Program-made: the position numbers and the translations under genes
Notes under the pieces: generated by a model
The model's database searches: none
What the model was told of the DNA's origin: nothing
Seen by the model: only the letters and a program-made list of their open reading frames with translations
Part shown: piece by piece, positions 28,537 to 42,179 of the stretch
How the letters are laid out: each line of letters begins with the position of its first letter
How positions within the stretch are numbered: the stretch's first letter is position 1
NCBI GenBank assembly: GCA_965153455.1
Contig: OZ234502.1
Coordinates: forward strand, 3,513,267-3,577,266
Origin: Sphagnum compactum
Taxonomy: Eukaryota; Bryophyta; Sphagnopsida; Sphagnales
Reading direction: 5' to 3'
DNA length: 64,000 bases

Positions 28537-29201
28537 CAGTGTTGTGCGGGTACCCGGATCCAGGTGTGTTAAACCCGGTGGTTCTGGATTCAAGCATCAA
28601 GAACTTGACCTTGCTGCATCTAAATAGTTACCTGTGAACTGCTGATCATGGTAGAATCAAGGTAACATTTGGAACCTTTTATCTGCCTGTTTTAGATGGA
28701 AAAAATTCTCCATAACTTCCCCAGGTTTCAATTGTCTTAGACAAGTGCTATTAGGATTTAGGGTTTCTTCATGGGTTCTCATAGGATCCTAAGACTTTGA
28801 GCTTTCATTCAGAGCTTCTATACAATTTTTTGGTTACAAGCATATCTTGCAATATGCACATATATAATATATATTTTAATGTTTTTGGTGTCTTTTTGTA
28901 AGTTTTTGTCACAACATCTTATGCATAGGAAAGTTAAATGATAGAATTCATGTCAATTTGAGTAGAACTTTTGAAATCATAACCCTAAATCCTAACCGTA
29001 CTTGAAACCGCATGCATTTTAACAACTCTAAACCCTGTACTTATAACCACCTTGAGTTGGAAAAAATAAATAAAACTATACCCAGAGGTCCTGAATTATT
29101 TTTAAAAAATTCAAAACCTTACCGGAAAGGATATTCAAAGTTATAAAATATATAATACTCACGTGGTATGTTCTCTTAAGCATCAATACCTGCACAAATT
29201 G
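28537..29201. mobile_element. non-autonomous hAT element, 665 bp
   Basis: Left end CAGTGTTGTGCGGGTACC; right end, reversed, CAATTTGTGCAGGTATT, a decayed match. Both sides are flanked by the identical 8-base sequence GTACCCAC (28529-28536 and 29202-29209), which has T at position 2 and A at position 7, the Ac-type hAT target pattern. No transposase frame exists inside. It shares its terminal motif with the elements at 50712 and 57214. A small change in the right end is the only doubt about the boundary. Confidence 0.8.
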
Positions 29202-29869
29202 GTACCCACCCTCTGAGGAAAGGGGTATTTGTTCAGGCAGAAATGCTGTTGAAAGTTTTAGGAATACAAATTTCAAAATTCTGTGCCATCCCATCTGTAC
29301 CAATTGAGTGTTCTATTAATCAGTTAGGGGGGAGGGGGTGGTGCACCCCAAAGTGTTTTTGAAAGTTGGCCAACAGAGATTATGTTATAACTTGGGACAA
29401 TTCAAAAATGCAAATTATCCTTTTTGAGAAACTGATATCATATTACACTTTATGTACATATATAATAATTACCAATTTAATATAAAGTCATTTTCACATG
29501 TGAAGTGTGGAGCATACTTCCTTATTTTGAAAGTGCCACCCACTAATCCATCCCTCCTTATCTTGCAAGCATCACTCTAATTGTAAGAGAAGACAAATCT
29601 TTGCCTTTTTGCCTAGCAGTTGTTTTCAGGGATGGACATACCTTGTATACACAAACAGGATAAGGAAGAAAGGTAGAAGGAGAAGGCAAAGCCAAAGAAA
29701 GGAGGATATAACAAAAAGCCAAAGGGAGGAGAAGGATTTGACCAGAAAAGAGGAAACATCTTGTGTACACAAACAATATAAGGAATAAAACTGGAGGAAA
29801 AAAGAAATGACAGAAAATCAAGAGAGAGAAGGAGATGGCCAGAGAGGTCTCAAGGGAAAAAGTAGAGCT

Positions 29870-30175
29870 ACATTTACTCCCCAAACAAAAACCCCTACCC
29901 TCCCCAAAAGAAAACATGCAGTATGCCTACTTGGTGTATGCTGCATTGCCTCATTGGCTGAGCAGAATAATTATTCCTACATTTTGTTTGCCACCATTTT
30001 CAGCCTAGGCCAATGTTGGTGGTACTTATTAAGTTGGGGACATAGTCTTATTCATGTTAATTAGTTCATGGGTGTGCCCATAACTTTATTCTCTTTTTGT
30101 TTTTGGTCTGAAAGAGCCTTGTTCATTAGCCCAATAGGCAATTTTTTTGGAACATTGAGCACTCCCCCAATGGAA
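29870..30175. repeat. dispersed repeat family C, copy 2
   Basis: Most diverged copy. It keeps CCCCAAAAGAAAACA, CTCATTGGCTG, TTTG-CACCATTTT-GCCT and, at its right end, TTTTTGGAACATT-GCACTCCC, which copy 3 also has. Copies 2 and 3 are about 500 bases apart in the same orientation, so they may be a local duplication. Confidence 0.65.
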
Positions 30176-30399
30176 GCACCTCTTCAGACCCCCAATTGCA
30201 AAATAGAAACAAATGTATTACCCCAACAGCGTACCTTTTCAGTTTATATACATGGCAGTTGAACTTTGGGCAAACCATATGGGATAAAATTGAGGTGCTA
30301 TTGGAAACTCCTTAGGGAACAAATCGGAAACTTGGGGAACTTAAAGAGAACATGATGAGAACACATTGGGAACAAGGAAGAAAAACAAAAGAAAACTCC

Positions 30400-30660
30400 C
30401 CACACCCCACCCCCAAAAGGAAGAAACAGAGCCCATCATGAGTACATGCTGAGCCTTCCCATTGGCTGCATGAAATTTCTATTTCCAAAACTTGTTTGAC
30501 ACCATTTTTGGCCTGGGCTAATGGCAGGGGCAGAAATGTCATGGTTATATTAAGTATAATATAAGGGGCCTGCCCACGGTTGTTTTCTTTTTCCAAGAAG
30601 GAGCCATGATTGGCCCATCACAAACATTTTTGGAACATTCGGCACTCCCTCAACATAGAA
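30400..30660. repeat. dispersed repeat family C, copy 3
   Basis: Closely matches 28020-28170 over about 140 bases, and continues into TTTTTGGAACATTCGGCACT near 30628, which pairs with 30140-30165 in copy 2. Confidence 0.8.
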
Positions 30661-33079
30661 GCCTAAATATGCTTGCCTCAACAAAATAGAAGTATGTTTT
30701 GGTCTCTCTATTTCATGGGTTGACAAACCTTAAACCCTCCCACCTTCCATTCTCAATTCCAATTTGTTAATTTATGTTCGTAGTTAACCGCACATTCGAT
30801 ACTAGCTGTTGATAGCTGAGCTAGGACATCAGATAGTAACTTACCTTACCTCATGTGAACACTGTAATATATACTTGGAGTATCGCACATGTGTGTTTTG
30901 GGGGATGACAAACTACTCATTCTCACCTTCTATTCTAACTTGTTTACTTTGATGTCAGTAGTTGACCTTGGACATTCTATTTTAGCTATTGTGCTTGAGC
31001 TAGGATGAGGAACTAGCCTTTTGGTAATTGTGCTAAGACTTCAGTCCTTTCTTCTTTTCCTTTTCATTTCTTCTTGTTAGGTATGTGTGGCCCAGAAATA
31101 TTTCATGTGTATTTTTAGGGTTCATAGTGTGAACATGGGTTGTCTATCTTTGTCTAAGCTCCATCAATTGACCTGGATCTTGTCTTTAGTTATTCACTTG
31201 AGTGGGATGCGATTTGTGAAAGATGTGACAACAAAAGTGCATATTATTAGGGAGCAAAGCTTTTGGGATAGAACTTAGGTGCTTGTTTTATTTTGATGTG
31301 TGTGGTTGCAAAGACCTTGACGTTGGAGCTAGACCAATGAAGATGGAGATAAGTAGTAGGATGTTGAGAAGCTAAGTATAAAATTTTCGAACTTTGTAGG
31401 CAAGAATAATCTTGAGGTCATGTTGGTGTTGTTTTGAGTGTTATGTTTGCTTGGCTTTTGCACATTCAAGGGAAGAATACCCCCGTATGAAAATTTTCTA
31501 CTCATGCATTAGTCTTTCTAGTTTTTGTTGTGTAGATGATGACATGCAAGGTAGATAGATTTAAATAGGTTTAGGGACATCAATGGAGATGATGACAAGC
31601 TCTAGGGGATCAAGAAAGAGGTGATCTATTTGTGAAAAGCAATGTTTAAGTCTTGTTCATCCCATTGTGTCAACAATGGTGTTTTTGTGAAGTAATAAGG
31701 GATTAACTACCTAGTTCATAGGAGATTAAGCATAACTTTTGAGTTACTGGAAAGTTTTATGTTGCCAATTGTTAAGGTTAGAGTACCTTAGACTTGTGTT
31801 CGTTATTGTCCTCTTGGTTGTGGTTATAAAGGAAGTAGAATATCATTTTTTCTTGGGATGTAATGGAGGATAGAAAGGGGATTGTTTGTGGGTAGTTCAT
31901 AAATGTCTAGTGATTACCACATTAGAAGATCTGATAACCCAATTGAAAGGAGATTCGGAGGGATTTGATCCATTTGATGTTTTTAGGTCAAAATCTATAG
32001 TTTGCCTAAACTAATTGTAGAAGGACTATTTTATAGAAATTAGCTTCAACATTGTAACTTCTACATTGCATTTTTATGTGAAAGTGTTCATGGCATACTT
32101 TAAGCATTGTAATGAGACTTGACTGAAGGTGATATGCCCTTTTTTGGTTACATATGTTTTCATGCAATAAAGGTTACCATGTTTACATTAGTGTTGGCTA
32201 ATTCTTGGATTTTTTTATGCAACCTCCAATTCTAGTCTCCAACCAATTTTTCTTGGTTTTAGGTTCAGATATGTTCTTTTATTTTAAAAATAAAGGTTCA
32301 TTTCAGTTTCAAGTTATCAATTTGCAAATGGATTTTTTTAAAAATCAGATTTGGACAATTCTTAGTTAATGGTTAAATTCAAGTAGGTTTTGGCTAACTT
32401 TTCGTTTGGTTCTAATTTTTTAAGTTTGAATGATAATGGTGGAAATGATAATTCCTAAACTACCATTTTCAAACTACCACATTTAAGAAAAAAATCCAAC
32501 AAATTGTCAACAACTAAAGCACATTTATTATGAATGAATGGAATTTTAAATAACAAACCAACTACTAGCTTGTAATAATGGTGCAATATTAAAGAGAAAC
32601 TTGGAAAAACATTTTGTGGATATGAAATTTTCAAATACAAATCAAAGTCTGGAATAAAATTTGTGAACAGAACTAAAATAAATGTTTTGCATCTAAGTGC
32701 AAATCAAAGTTAGAATGTGGGTCCAACAACTTGTTGAATGATATCAGGTTATTTGAGTTTAGTAGTTTTAGCCTTTTTATAAATTTGGTCCAATTTGGCT
32801 ATAGATCACTAACCAAAGTTTTTATTCAACTAAATCAGCTAACCAACCATGCATTCTCATGAATAAGCTTCAACAAAGTTCACATAGTAGCAACCAATGT
32901 TTTTTGACATTTTTTATTCTTGCAATAACATCTTTGCAATGGCATCAAAATCTAGGAATTTATATCAATTTATGTAATTAAAAAACCTTTACAAGATGGT
33001 GAAAAGTCAACCTAACCAGATTCAAATGTTAATACCATGTAGTTTTATAATTAAACAAAAGATAGATAGCTCACTTGAA
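30661..33079. other. AT-rich intergenic stretch
   Basis: No gene, RNA gene or mobile element was recognised. Short frames only. Confidence 0.4.
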
Positions 33080-33245
33080 GATGACAATGCCTCCTCCTCC
33101 TCCTTGCATAAAAAGCAATGATGACAAGGAGTTGCAAGGGGAGAACATTGGTTACTTGCATAGTAACCACACACAAGAAACAATGATGACAAGGAGCAAA
33201 CATGGATGGTGTGCATAAAACCACGTCAACAAATAATGACAAGGA
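33080..33245. repeat. short degenerate tandem repeat
   Basis: AATGATGACAAGGAG, or a close variant, occurs at about 33116, 33182 and 33231. GCATA-AA-CC follows or precedes each. The spacing is irregular (about 66 and 49 bases). Confidence 0.6.
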
Positions 33246-36200
33246 AGTTTATGAGCTTGCTCAAATAAATAAAAAGATATAAACTTGACAAGAAACTCCA
33301 AACTTTAACTAGCATCAAAGTTGTTCAACTTCCTTTTCCTACTTGCATTTAAAAAAAAACAAACAAACAAAAGAAAAAAATAATATAGAAGGAGAAAGAG
33401 AAAAAATCAATTGTGACACGCAAATGCTTTACAACATGATGTAGAAAAGAAAAAACACAAAGCACCTTAAACCTCAAGAACTATTTAATCAAAATTTTGA
33501 AAGGAATTTGGTCCAATTTCAAGTCCAAAAATTACATGTAATTAAAATGGAAATTCTAGTTTTCTTTAACTTGGAACCAAGACTTGAAAACATATTCCTT
33601 TGCTAGTTTTGTCAATCCTTAGTCCTAGTGGTTGTAGTTCATGCTTGGTTCCATATTTTCAAAGTAGTTGGAATCACCACTTCCTAACTACCAATCTGGT
33701 TACTTTCGCAACATTAATTTACATCACTTCCTTGTTTTCGTTTAATTGGAAAATTGGACCATGTTTTTTTTTCTTTTTTTTCATACCAATTTTATATCAT
33801 GTTCATTTGGTTGATTCATGTGGACCTTATTGGCAAAAACAAGGTTATGGTTAGTCAATCCAAACTTGTCAAAAGACTAGCTACTACTTACAAGAAAGGT
33901 GAAAAAGATTGAGGTGAATAATAGGTTTTTTTGTTGCCTTTCCATTAGTGAAATGACGTTATTTTTCTTAAATGCACAGATCCAATCAATTCTTGATAGC
34001 TATTTTTATTGATGTGACATCAATGTTCTCAAATGTTTGCCCAATCAAACATTAAATACCCCTTAATGAGTTTAGCTTAGGCATTAGTGTGACACCTTAC
34101 ATAAAGCTATGTATTTCTATTACATGGCTTGATTGACATCAACATAATTATAACATTAATAAAGTAGAATATTAATTTTACTCAATGCCCTAAAATAGGT
34201 TAACTATAGATATCTTCATTTTATTTTGAGAGGTCATGGGTTCAAAATTGATGTGGGACAATATAACCAAAAAAAATGACCTACTTATCAAAATTGTGCA
34301 ATGCAAAAAAAAGGCAAAAAAAAAAAAACACATGCAAAGCTTGTTAAGGGTATTTCGTGTCTTTCATATGCCTAATTTAGGTGTTTATTTATATCAAAGA
34401 ATGAAGACTACATAATGTGAGTGAATCAAACCCTAATAAAAAAGGTATAACAATAACATTTGTACCAATGTAAAAAATGGTGGACCTATAAAGATAAGCA
34501 ACCTTAGTATGAAAGACAATGCAGTTAATTAGACCCACAAGCCTTGTTGCAATGATGTGAAGGTTGAAACACTTATTCCTAATTGTAAAATCAATCAAGC
34601 TAGTTTGACAAGGCAAAATCACTATAATCATGGAAATTGAAATACTAAAATATTAAAACTATCATAAAAGCATGAAGATCCATCATCCCCAAACACTCTT
34701 AAGTATCCAACAACTCTACCATGAGAAAAAAAATGCAATAAACATCAGTAAATTCTAAGTTTTACAATGTAAAAATGAGTTTTCTGATGCATCACACACA
34801 ACTCTAACACTTGGGCAATGGGGATCCAAACCTAAATAATAAGCCAACAACCAAGCAACATTAAAAGAAAGGCACAACAAATCACATGAGAAAACAATAA
34901 CAAAAAATGTAGTTAATGGCAATGAACCAAGAGAAGTTCATGGTCTATTACATACCAAAATTCAAAGTAACATAAGCCGAATGCATTGGTATTTTAGATT
35001 AATGATTAGCTATCAATGCATAATGCATATGAATAACCTTTCACTATTTGGATTGGAAACCTTATCTAATAAACTGTATATGGTCATTCCTAATGTATTT
35101 TACGATTCTCATTATTTATTTGTTTAAAGTTTAATTGATATGGTACATTTTCCAAATCAAACACTTCAAATCATGTGTTATTAATATTTGAGGTATCATG
35201 CACCTTGATACAAATTTTTTGAACCTTGAATTTTTGGATTATGATAATGTGAAGCCCTTCAAAACATATTTTTCCATATGGCAAGTTTTAAATGTTTAAA
35301 ATTTACTTTTCCATATGTATGAAAAATGAAAAATTGTGTTTGTAATGTGGAAAACATGCTTAAACAACAATTAAATGCATCACATGTTTGGATTTCATTG
35401 AATTTTTCCAGCAAATGTGGAAAGGGTTACTTTATGCATTTGTGAAGTGTGATAGTTTTTAGAAAATATATTAGAAAAAAGTTGCTACAACTTATTTAAT
35501 TTCTAAAGAATTTTTTCATGTGACATTTGATCCATTCATGTAATTCAAAGGTGCAAATACATTCAAAGGAGCCAATGGGATTATTTTATAAAAAGACTAA
35601 TTACTTTATAAAAAGATTGTGAGTCCTTCCTTAGTCCCTTTCTTTTTTCATACAAAGGAAATATTTTGCAACTTATTATTCATAGGTGCCTCAATATATA
35701 TCTCCTTTTTTGTGTTAATCATTGTTGAATAAATATGAAAATTTCAAAATGTACAAAATTTGTCAAATTCTAGGTTTCATTTGAAAAATTATCATAATTT
35801 TGAATCATACCAAAATATGCTAACTATTTTTATTTTTAATTTTTTGTATCATAAGCTATAAATTTCTTTTATATGTCATGTACATTATACCTCATTTACG
35901 TGTGGTAAAGGACTTTTGGAATTTTGAGAAATTAAAAGATATTTTGAATTTCTAAAAAAAAAGAAGTTTTCACCACTATTTGAAATGGCTTTTAGTTCTT
36001 TTGAGCATATTTACACCCTCAATCACAAAGCATCACCTACTTTTTAGTCTACATTTCACTTCTTTTTTTTGTTTCATATAAATAATTTTTAAACATATTT
36101 TTAGCATGCTTCCACCCAAATTGAATCACCTTTCTTCGAATGTCTCATTCATTCCCACCTAAACATGTTTCAAAATTTTTATAAATGATTTAATTGAAAC

Positions 36201-39200
36201 ATAGGTTATTTCATTTATTACACGAATACCTTTAAGATCCATAACTTGATGCATTGTTCATTATTCTTTTTCTTAGAATATATGTTTATGAACTGAGTCC
36301 CACTTAATTGAAACCAACTTTTTCCCCTTGTGCTTTCTATTTCGTTGCACATTTTGCACTGTCATACCAAAAGATTTCTAGAAGCATCAAATCCAACGTT
36401 GGGTTAGTATTTTCACAACCCTCACATCATGGAATTTCAAATTACATCTATTTATTTGGGTCTCTCTTTGGCAAGGCTGGAAATGACATTTAAACTTACA
36501 AGAAAGATCCATGAAAGGCTACGTCATGGTTAAGAAGTAATACATCAACATCATGTCCATTTCAACAGATGGTCCACATTTGGGGGCTTATGGAGGATGA
36601 CTAGATCTACCTATCTAGGAGATTTTGCTTTGTTTGTTAAGGGAAAAACTACAAGTTTTACAAGGTTGGCCAACCCTTTCAAAAAAAATGCTTAAACTTG
36701 AAGTTCATAGATGGCTTACTTTTAAGTGTCATCTTGAATCTTTTTAAAGGTAGGAATCAACCAAATCTTTCAGGGGGCAAGATCTCATAATGGTGAATCA
36801 TACCTCCATAACTAGGATTCTATACAAACTTTAAGAATCCCATTCCACCAAACTAGAAATACACACCATGGGCTAGTTGACAAAGATAAGATGTGCACAC
36901 AACACGCTTTGAACAAAATGCTCTTGATTTCTGTGTCTTGAACAACTTGACAAGCATTATACAACAACAAGATAAGCAAATGTAATCATATAGGAGGAAG
37001 AACTCAACTTTCAAGAAGTTTTGTTTTGCAATTTTGAGCTTTTTTGAATTTTTATGCATAGTGCAATTTCAAATACATAGTGCAATTTGTGTTTACATTT
37101 GACATCATTTGAGGTGTTTATCATATTTGTTATTTTGACATGTGATTTGTTATAACATGTGGTTCATTAAGAGTTTAATTTTTGGATATTATGTTTAACA
37201 AGAAATTTGATGATTATTTCACCTCATTTGATATGTAACCTACATTACAATGTACATCCATATTGGATGCAAAAATATTGTTGTTTCCATGATCTGCAAT
37301 AATTGTCAAATTATGACCTTGTATCATAGTGATGTACCACCATATGGTGATTAACAATATGAGTTTTTAAAATTACCTTTTATTTGGGACAAAAAATGTT
37401 TGATTTAAAATTTTATTAATAATTTTCATTTTATAATTGGGTGTAAATAGGATAATAGGAGGCAACCCTTAATACCTTGGGTAATTACTATTTGACTATT
37501 CAAAAGTTATTATCAATGTTTAACAAAATGATTTGATGAATGGTGATTGGTTACAAAAGGTCATGGATCAGAAATCCAATTTTTTTGATCATGACATATT
37601 ATACTATTATGTGAAGGTGTGGATAATTATTGTACATGATCATATCATTTAAAAAATATTTCAAGTTTAAAAGAAAGAAGAAAAGAAAAAAATTGGTTAT
37701 AATGTTTTATGATTGTTTTAAATTACTCTATATTTATTAAATCCAATCCAAATTATTTCACATGTTTTCATAATATATTAAAAACATTGTTAGGTAAATG
37801 CATTGAAGATTTATATTGAGATGCATTCACATTAACAAGAGCCACACTAAATGTAATTGGTGCCAATTTTCCATCTTTTAATGTTGAAATCTATATTAAT
37901 GTTGCAAGTTGATAGATGCATAAAAAATTATCCACGAAAGAAAGGAGAAATAGTGTTAAGAGTTGTAAATTTCTTGTAAAGGGAGGTGAGTTTTAAGGTG
38001 AGATAGAAACCTATCATTCAACAAATAGGGTAAACATGCCCCCCACCAACACATCACCCAATGACTTAACACCCTTCTTGTGCAAACCAATGCCAAAGTG
38101 AATGGTCGTAGTCCTTTGTGCAAGCATTTAAATGAAACCCTATGATTGAACGCTTGGTCTTGAAAAAATGTGTTTGGCTTTTTTATATTTCCAAATGGCT
38201 TTTATTTTTTTGTGCGACTATGGGCGTGGAAATGTTTTTTTTTTTAAAAACGCACAATGTTAAATGTAGTCATATTTGGTTATGGGAGAGGACTAGCACA
38301 TTGGATATGTAGTCATGCTTGATTATGGGAAAAGACCATCACATTGTAATGCACATACTTGAAAATAAATATGGTGGCAATGAACCTTTTAAGGTGGGTT
38401 TAATAGAGAACCAAAATAAACAAAATGAAAATTAGAAAAAAATGTTTGGTTATGGGGCTTAGGCTCCCATTAAAAGGCATGAAATTACTCATTAATAAAC
38501 CCTACACCTAATAAGAATACATTGCACAAGGATTAACAAAGGACATCTTATTTTGATAGCACATTTATTAATCCCCAAAGGAAAGTCTACAAAGATTCTT
38601 ACTATGCATAAAAACTTTTCATCCCCTCCAAAAAGATAAGGGACAAATCAAAGCTTAAACTTAAACAAGGTTTACATGATCATTTTCTACTTTTAATTTG
38701 AGCTCCAAATATGTCCTCTTTACAAGCTAAGTTAAAATAATAGTTCCAACTTTGTTTGGAATTTCTATGTCCTAATGTTGTACTGCTAATTTTTTTGATT
38801 TGCCAGTGATAGTAGAACATGTAAAGAATGATAGTCCAAGTTTGAGAGTTTACTTGTAAAAAAAAATTCTCAAAAATAAAGTAAAGTAAGTAGAAGAACA
38901 AAAACTAAGTTCAAAAGTAGATTTGCAAAGGGTGAAAGTAGAGCATGTAAAAGAAGGATCAACATCAAACGTACAAGTTGAAATTATAGACCATATCTAC
39001 AATCAAAGGTTCCGAAAATATTTGGATTACTATTGGATCCAAAAATCCATAGTTTGAAATGATGCATCAAGGAGCTTCAAGAGAGCTAGGGGATTAGCTA
39101 AGTCATATTAATCACTCCTATAGATTTTTCCCCACTACATGCACAACAACAAAAGATGTTGATTTAGAATGAGATTATTTTGCAAAATTTTATAAGTTAT

Positions 39201-39270
39201 TATATTTTACTATAACAATCCATAAACATGCTATAGCAAAGTTTTCAAATTTATTACACTTTTTGAATTC
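33246..39270. other. long AT-rich interval without recognised genes
   Basis: Six kilobases of very AT-rich sequence with only short frames. I found no transposon ends, no RNA gene and no clear repeat array. Any mobile elements here are too decayed to name by eye. Confidence 0.4.
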
Positions 39271-40828
39271 ATGGGTTGTTTACAGGGAAGAAAAAGACAT
39301 ACCCTTGGTGGGGCCCAAACGCATTCCACCAAGTTGCTGGAGGCTAGGACTAGGAAAAGAAAAACAACCATGAATTGCGTAGTCTTTCATAGGAGATGCA
39401 TCAACATGCTAGATTTACAAGTAGTAGACCTTGCATCAAACAAGGAGAATCTTCCCCCTACTTTTGACCCACAAAGAAAAAGATCAACACCAAAATTGAA
39501 TTGAGTGCCTTCAACAACTAGAAGAGGCATGTGGACAAATGAAGCATTAGAAGAAACCATGGATGTTGTTGAGAGAGGGACACATTCCTTAAGGAGGGCC
39601 AATAGTCATGGAACATCCCAATGAACTCCTTTTTTGACCATTTGAATGGAAAAACTAGATATAAGAAGATGGGGATAGGAGGTGTGCTTATAGAAGAAGA
39701 TGTAATAGTGATTGCATGGACATTAGTGATGTAAGAGTGTGGACTATCCATTAGCCTAAAACAATTGAAGATGAAGGTTGTAGAGCTAACATAAACAAGG
39801 GCTACAGTGTACATTGTTCTAGGATGGAACACCAACCAATAGTTGGTGGTTTCGGTTTAAGTGTAAACATCTTAAAGTTAGCATACAACATACATAAGGC
39901 TTGGAAGTCTACATAACATAAAGGCTGACATCCAATTCCTACAACTTTTTGTACACTAACTTATAATCACTATATAACCAACATAATTACAATTCTGATC
40001 ATATATGGAACTTTGATGAAATAGGGATTCAAGTTGGCAAATAGTCTGGACGAAGAGTTTTGGCTAGGCGAACATCTAATGCAATTTACAACACCATCCC
40101 AAAGTTTTGGGAATGGTTAATTGTAAACAATGAAGTCTATGCTACTGAGGGTGTTCTGTGTGGATTTTACATTTTTAGAGGAAAAAGATTAAGGGATGAC
40201 TACATAAGACTTTGTAAACCAGGTATTTGTATGGCAATGCAGAAAAGAACATGGGTGATTACTTTTCTATTTAAAGAATTTTTGTTTTTTTTTAACAAGT
40301 CAGTTCTAGGTGGAGTATCCTTCAGCAACCCACACTCATTAGTTCTAGATGGACATAATAACCATGTTACCCTGGAAGCAATAGAAAATGCAATTTTTTT
40401 TGGGTTAAACATGATCACATTGCCATCACACACATCACATGTATTGCAACTATTAAATGTGTCTTGTTTTAAACCTCTTAAAATTGCATTTAAAAAAGTC
40501 AGGGATGCAACTATGTTTAAAAGCAGTCACATGGAATTAAACAAGATCACTTTAGCTAGATGGGTGGATTAGGCTTTAGAACAATCATTCACAAAAAAAA
40601 CATTAGGTCTGGGTTCAGAATTCCAGGGATATGGCCTTTAAACCCAAGGCAATGGATAATAGGATTAAACCATTAGAGATTTACACTGTAATAAATTTGA
40701 ACAACATAGGGAATGAGAAATATTACACAACAGAAGAGGAAGTTGAAAATAATCTTCAATGGGGAGAGGAATATGTTGTTTCAGAACTTCTCCATATAGC
40801 CCTAGAGCCTTATAGTGATAGAGATTGA
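39271..40828 (+). pseudogene. broken pogo-like (DDE, CENPB/Jerky type) transposase
   Basis: Reading through stops gives a recognisable order of parts. There is an N-terminal segment and helix-turn-helix region (WTNEALEETMDVVERGTHSL at about 39530-39590), a frameshift near 39609, then ECGLSISLKQLKMKV (about 39735) and NFDE-GIQ (about 40010). The best-preserved block is an open frame at 40060-40572 with FYIFRGKRLRDDYI, LVLDGHNNHVTLEAIE and MITLPSHTSHVLQ. The usual acidic residue of the motif LQPLDVSCF is Asn here (LLNVSCF), so the third catalytic position is lost. Several in-frame stops interrupt the rest, including one at 39502 and one at 40570. The family moves DNA by cut and paste in the nucleus; this copy cannot. 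Terminal inverted repeats were not located. Confidence 0.85.
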
Positions 40829-41487
40829 TGTTGTAAACTTAAATGAAGGCAATTTTGAAGATATTCAAAAGTTGCTCTAGGAACTTAGTTGCTTCCAAAT
40901 GTGACTTAAGAATCCATGAGGGTGCATAGCCTATTGTCACTACTTCATTTACCTACAAGACGCACCAAGGGGAAATAACCACTAATTGATTATTCTCAAT
41001 CACATGTTGTGACTAATTTTGAATACTTAGACATCCTAAGGAGAAAAACTTGATGGAAAAGGCAAATGTAGAAGAAATCAGAACATGTAAAAGAAAGGAT
41101 AATGAAAACATGCAAGCTAAACAAACAACAAAATTGGGTTTTGTAGTAGAACGAATAGCTTGAAAAATTGTTGAAAAGCGTGCTAGAACACAGTTCACTG
41201 CAATTAAGACTCTAGCTGCTGTTGTTGAAGTGGGTGATTGCTTCCACCATGATTTTCAAGCAGGTCTCTGAGTAGATCCACGCAAATACATGGGGTGAAT
41301 CTAGGCTACACAACATGGATTCAACAACAAGCAAAGGTGTAGGCATGGGCTAAACAGTAGTCATGAGGGTGTTAAATAACAAGGTTGCTACTTTCCAATG
41401 ATTGAAAAATAGAAAAATAATTGGTTAGCCCGGGACGAACAAGTAAAACAACTTCAAAAAAATAAATTATGAGGTGGATAAGAAGTT
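40829..41487. other. intergenic stretch right of the pogo relic
   Basis: Probably the decayed 3' part of the pogo-like element. No ends or TA duplication were identified. Confidence 0.35.
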
Positions 41488-41765
41488 TGAGAGAGAAGAA
41501 GTACTAGTTGAGAGATAATAATTGTATATTAGTTGAAAAAAAGGTATCATTAGCAGATAAAAAGGTAGTAACTATTTAGAGAAAGGTAGCAATAGTTGAG
41601 AGAAATGTAGGGGTTGGTGAGAAAAAGGTAGTAGAAGTTGAGAAAAAGGTAGGAGTTGGTGAGAAAAAGGTAGTAGAAGTTGAAAGAAAGGTAGTATCAG
41701 TTCAAAAAAAAAGTAGTAGCTATTAAAAGAAAGGTAGTAGTTTAGAGAAATGTAGTAGTTGAATA
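41488..41765. repeat. purine-rich minisatellite, unit about 21 bp
   Basis: Repeats of GAGAAAAAGGTAGTAGAAGTT and variants. A 42-base higher-order unit is nearly exact over 41620-41685. On the reverse strand the array reads as FSQLLLPFSH-like peptide repeats, which I take as a by-product and not a gene. Confidence 0.8.
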
Positions 41766-42179
41766 CTAGATGAAAGAAAAGTTTAGAGTGTTTGAGCAAC
41801 AGTTGAGAAAAAGGGTTCAATTGAGCAAGAGGTGACAAAAGAGAGGACTTGTAGCTATTTCAAGATGCATTGAGCTTGGATAGAAAACCATGAATAATAG
41901 TTAACAATGGGGAAAATACTAGTAGGGATTGCCATGGCAAGTCAAGGTCAAGAGAACGTTGAGAAAACTTGGGTTGAGCTAGGTCAAGGGAGAAGTAGTA
42001 GCAAATGAAAAAAACAACTATAGAGTTGAGTTGGATTGAACTGGGTCAATGGAGCAGCAACAACAAATGAAGAGAGAATAACGACAAAGCGAAGACCCTA
42101 GAGAGAGTTGAAAGAGGAGAAGGAAGTGTGTGAGAATGGGAGATTAGCAGCAGCAGAATTTAGAGCCCAGAGAGAGGAG

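Noticed and set aside
30855-30875. GAACACTG near 30868 as another hAT terminus
   Set aside because: No matching opposite end or 8-bp flanking duplication was found.
41572-41838. Reverse-strand frame with LLLPFSQ-type peptide repeats
   Set aside because: It coincides with the purine-rich minisatellite; the periodic peptide reflects a 21-base unit, a multiple of three.
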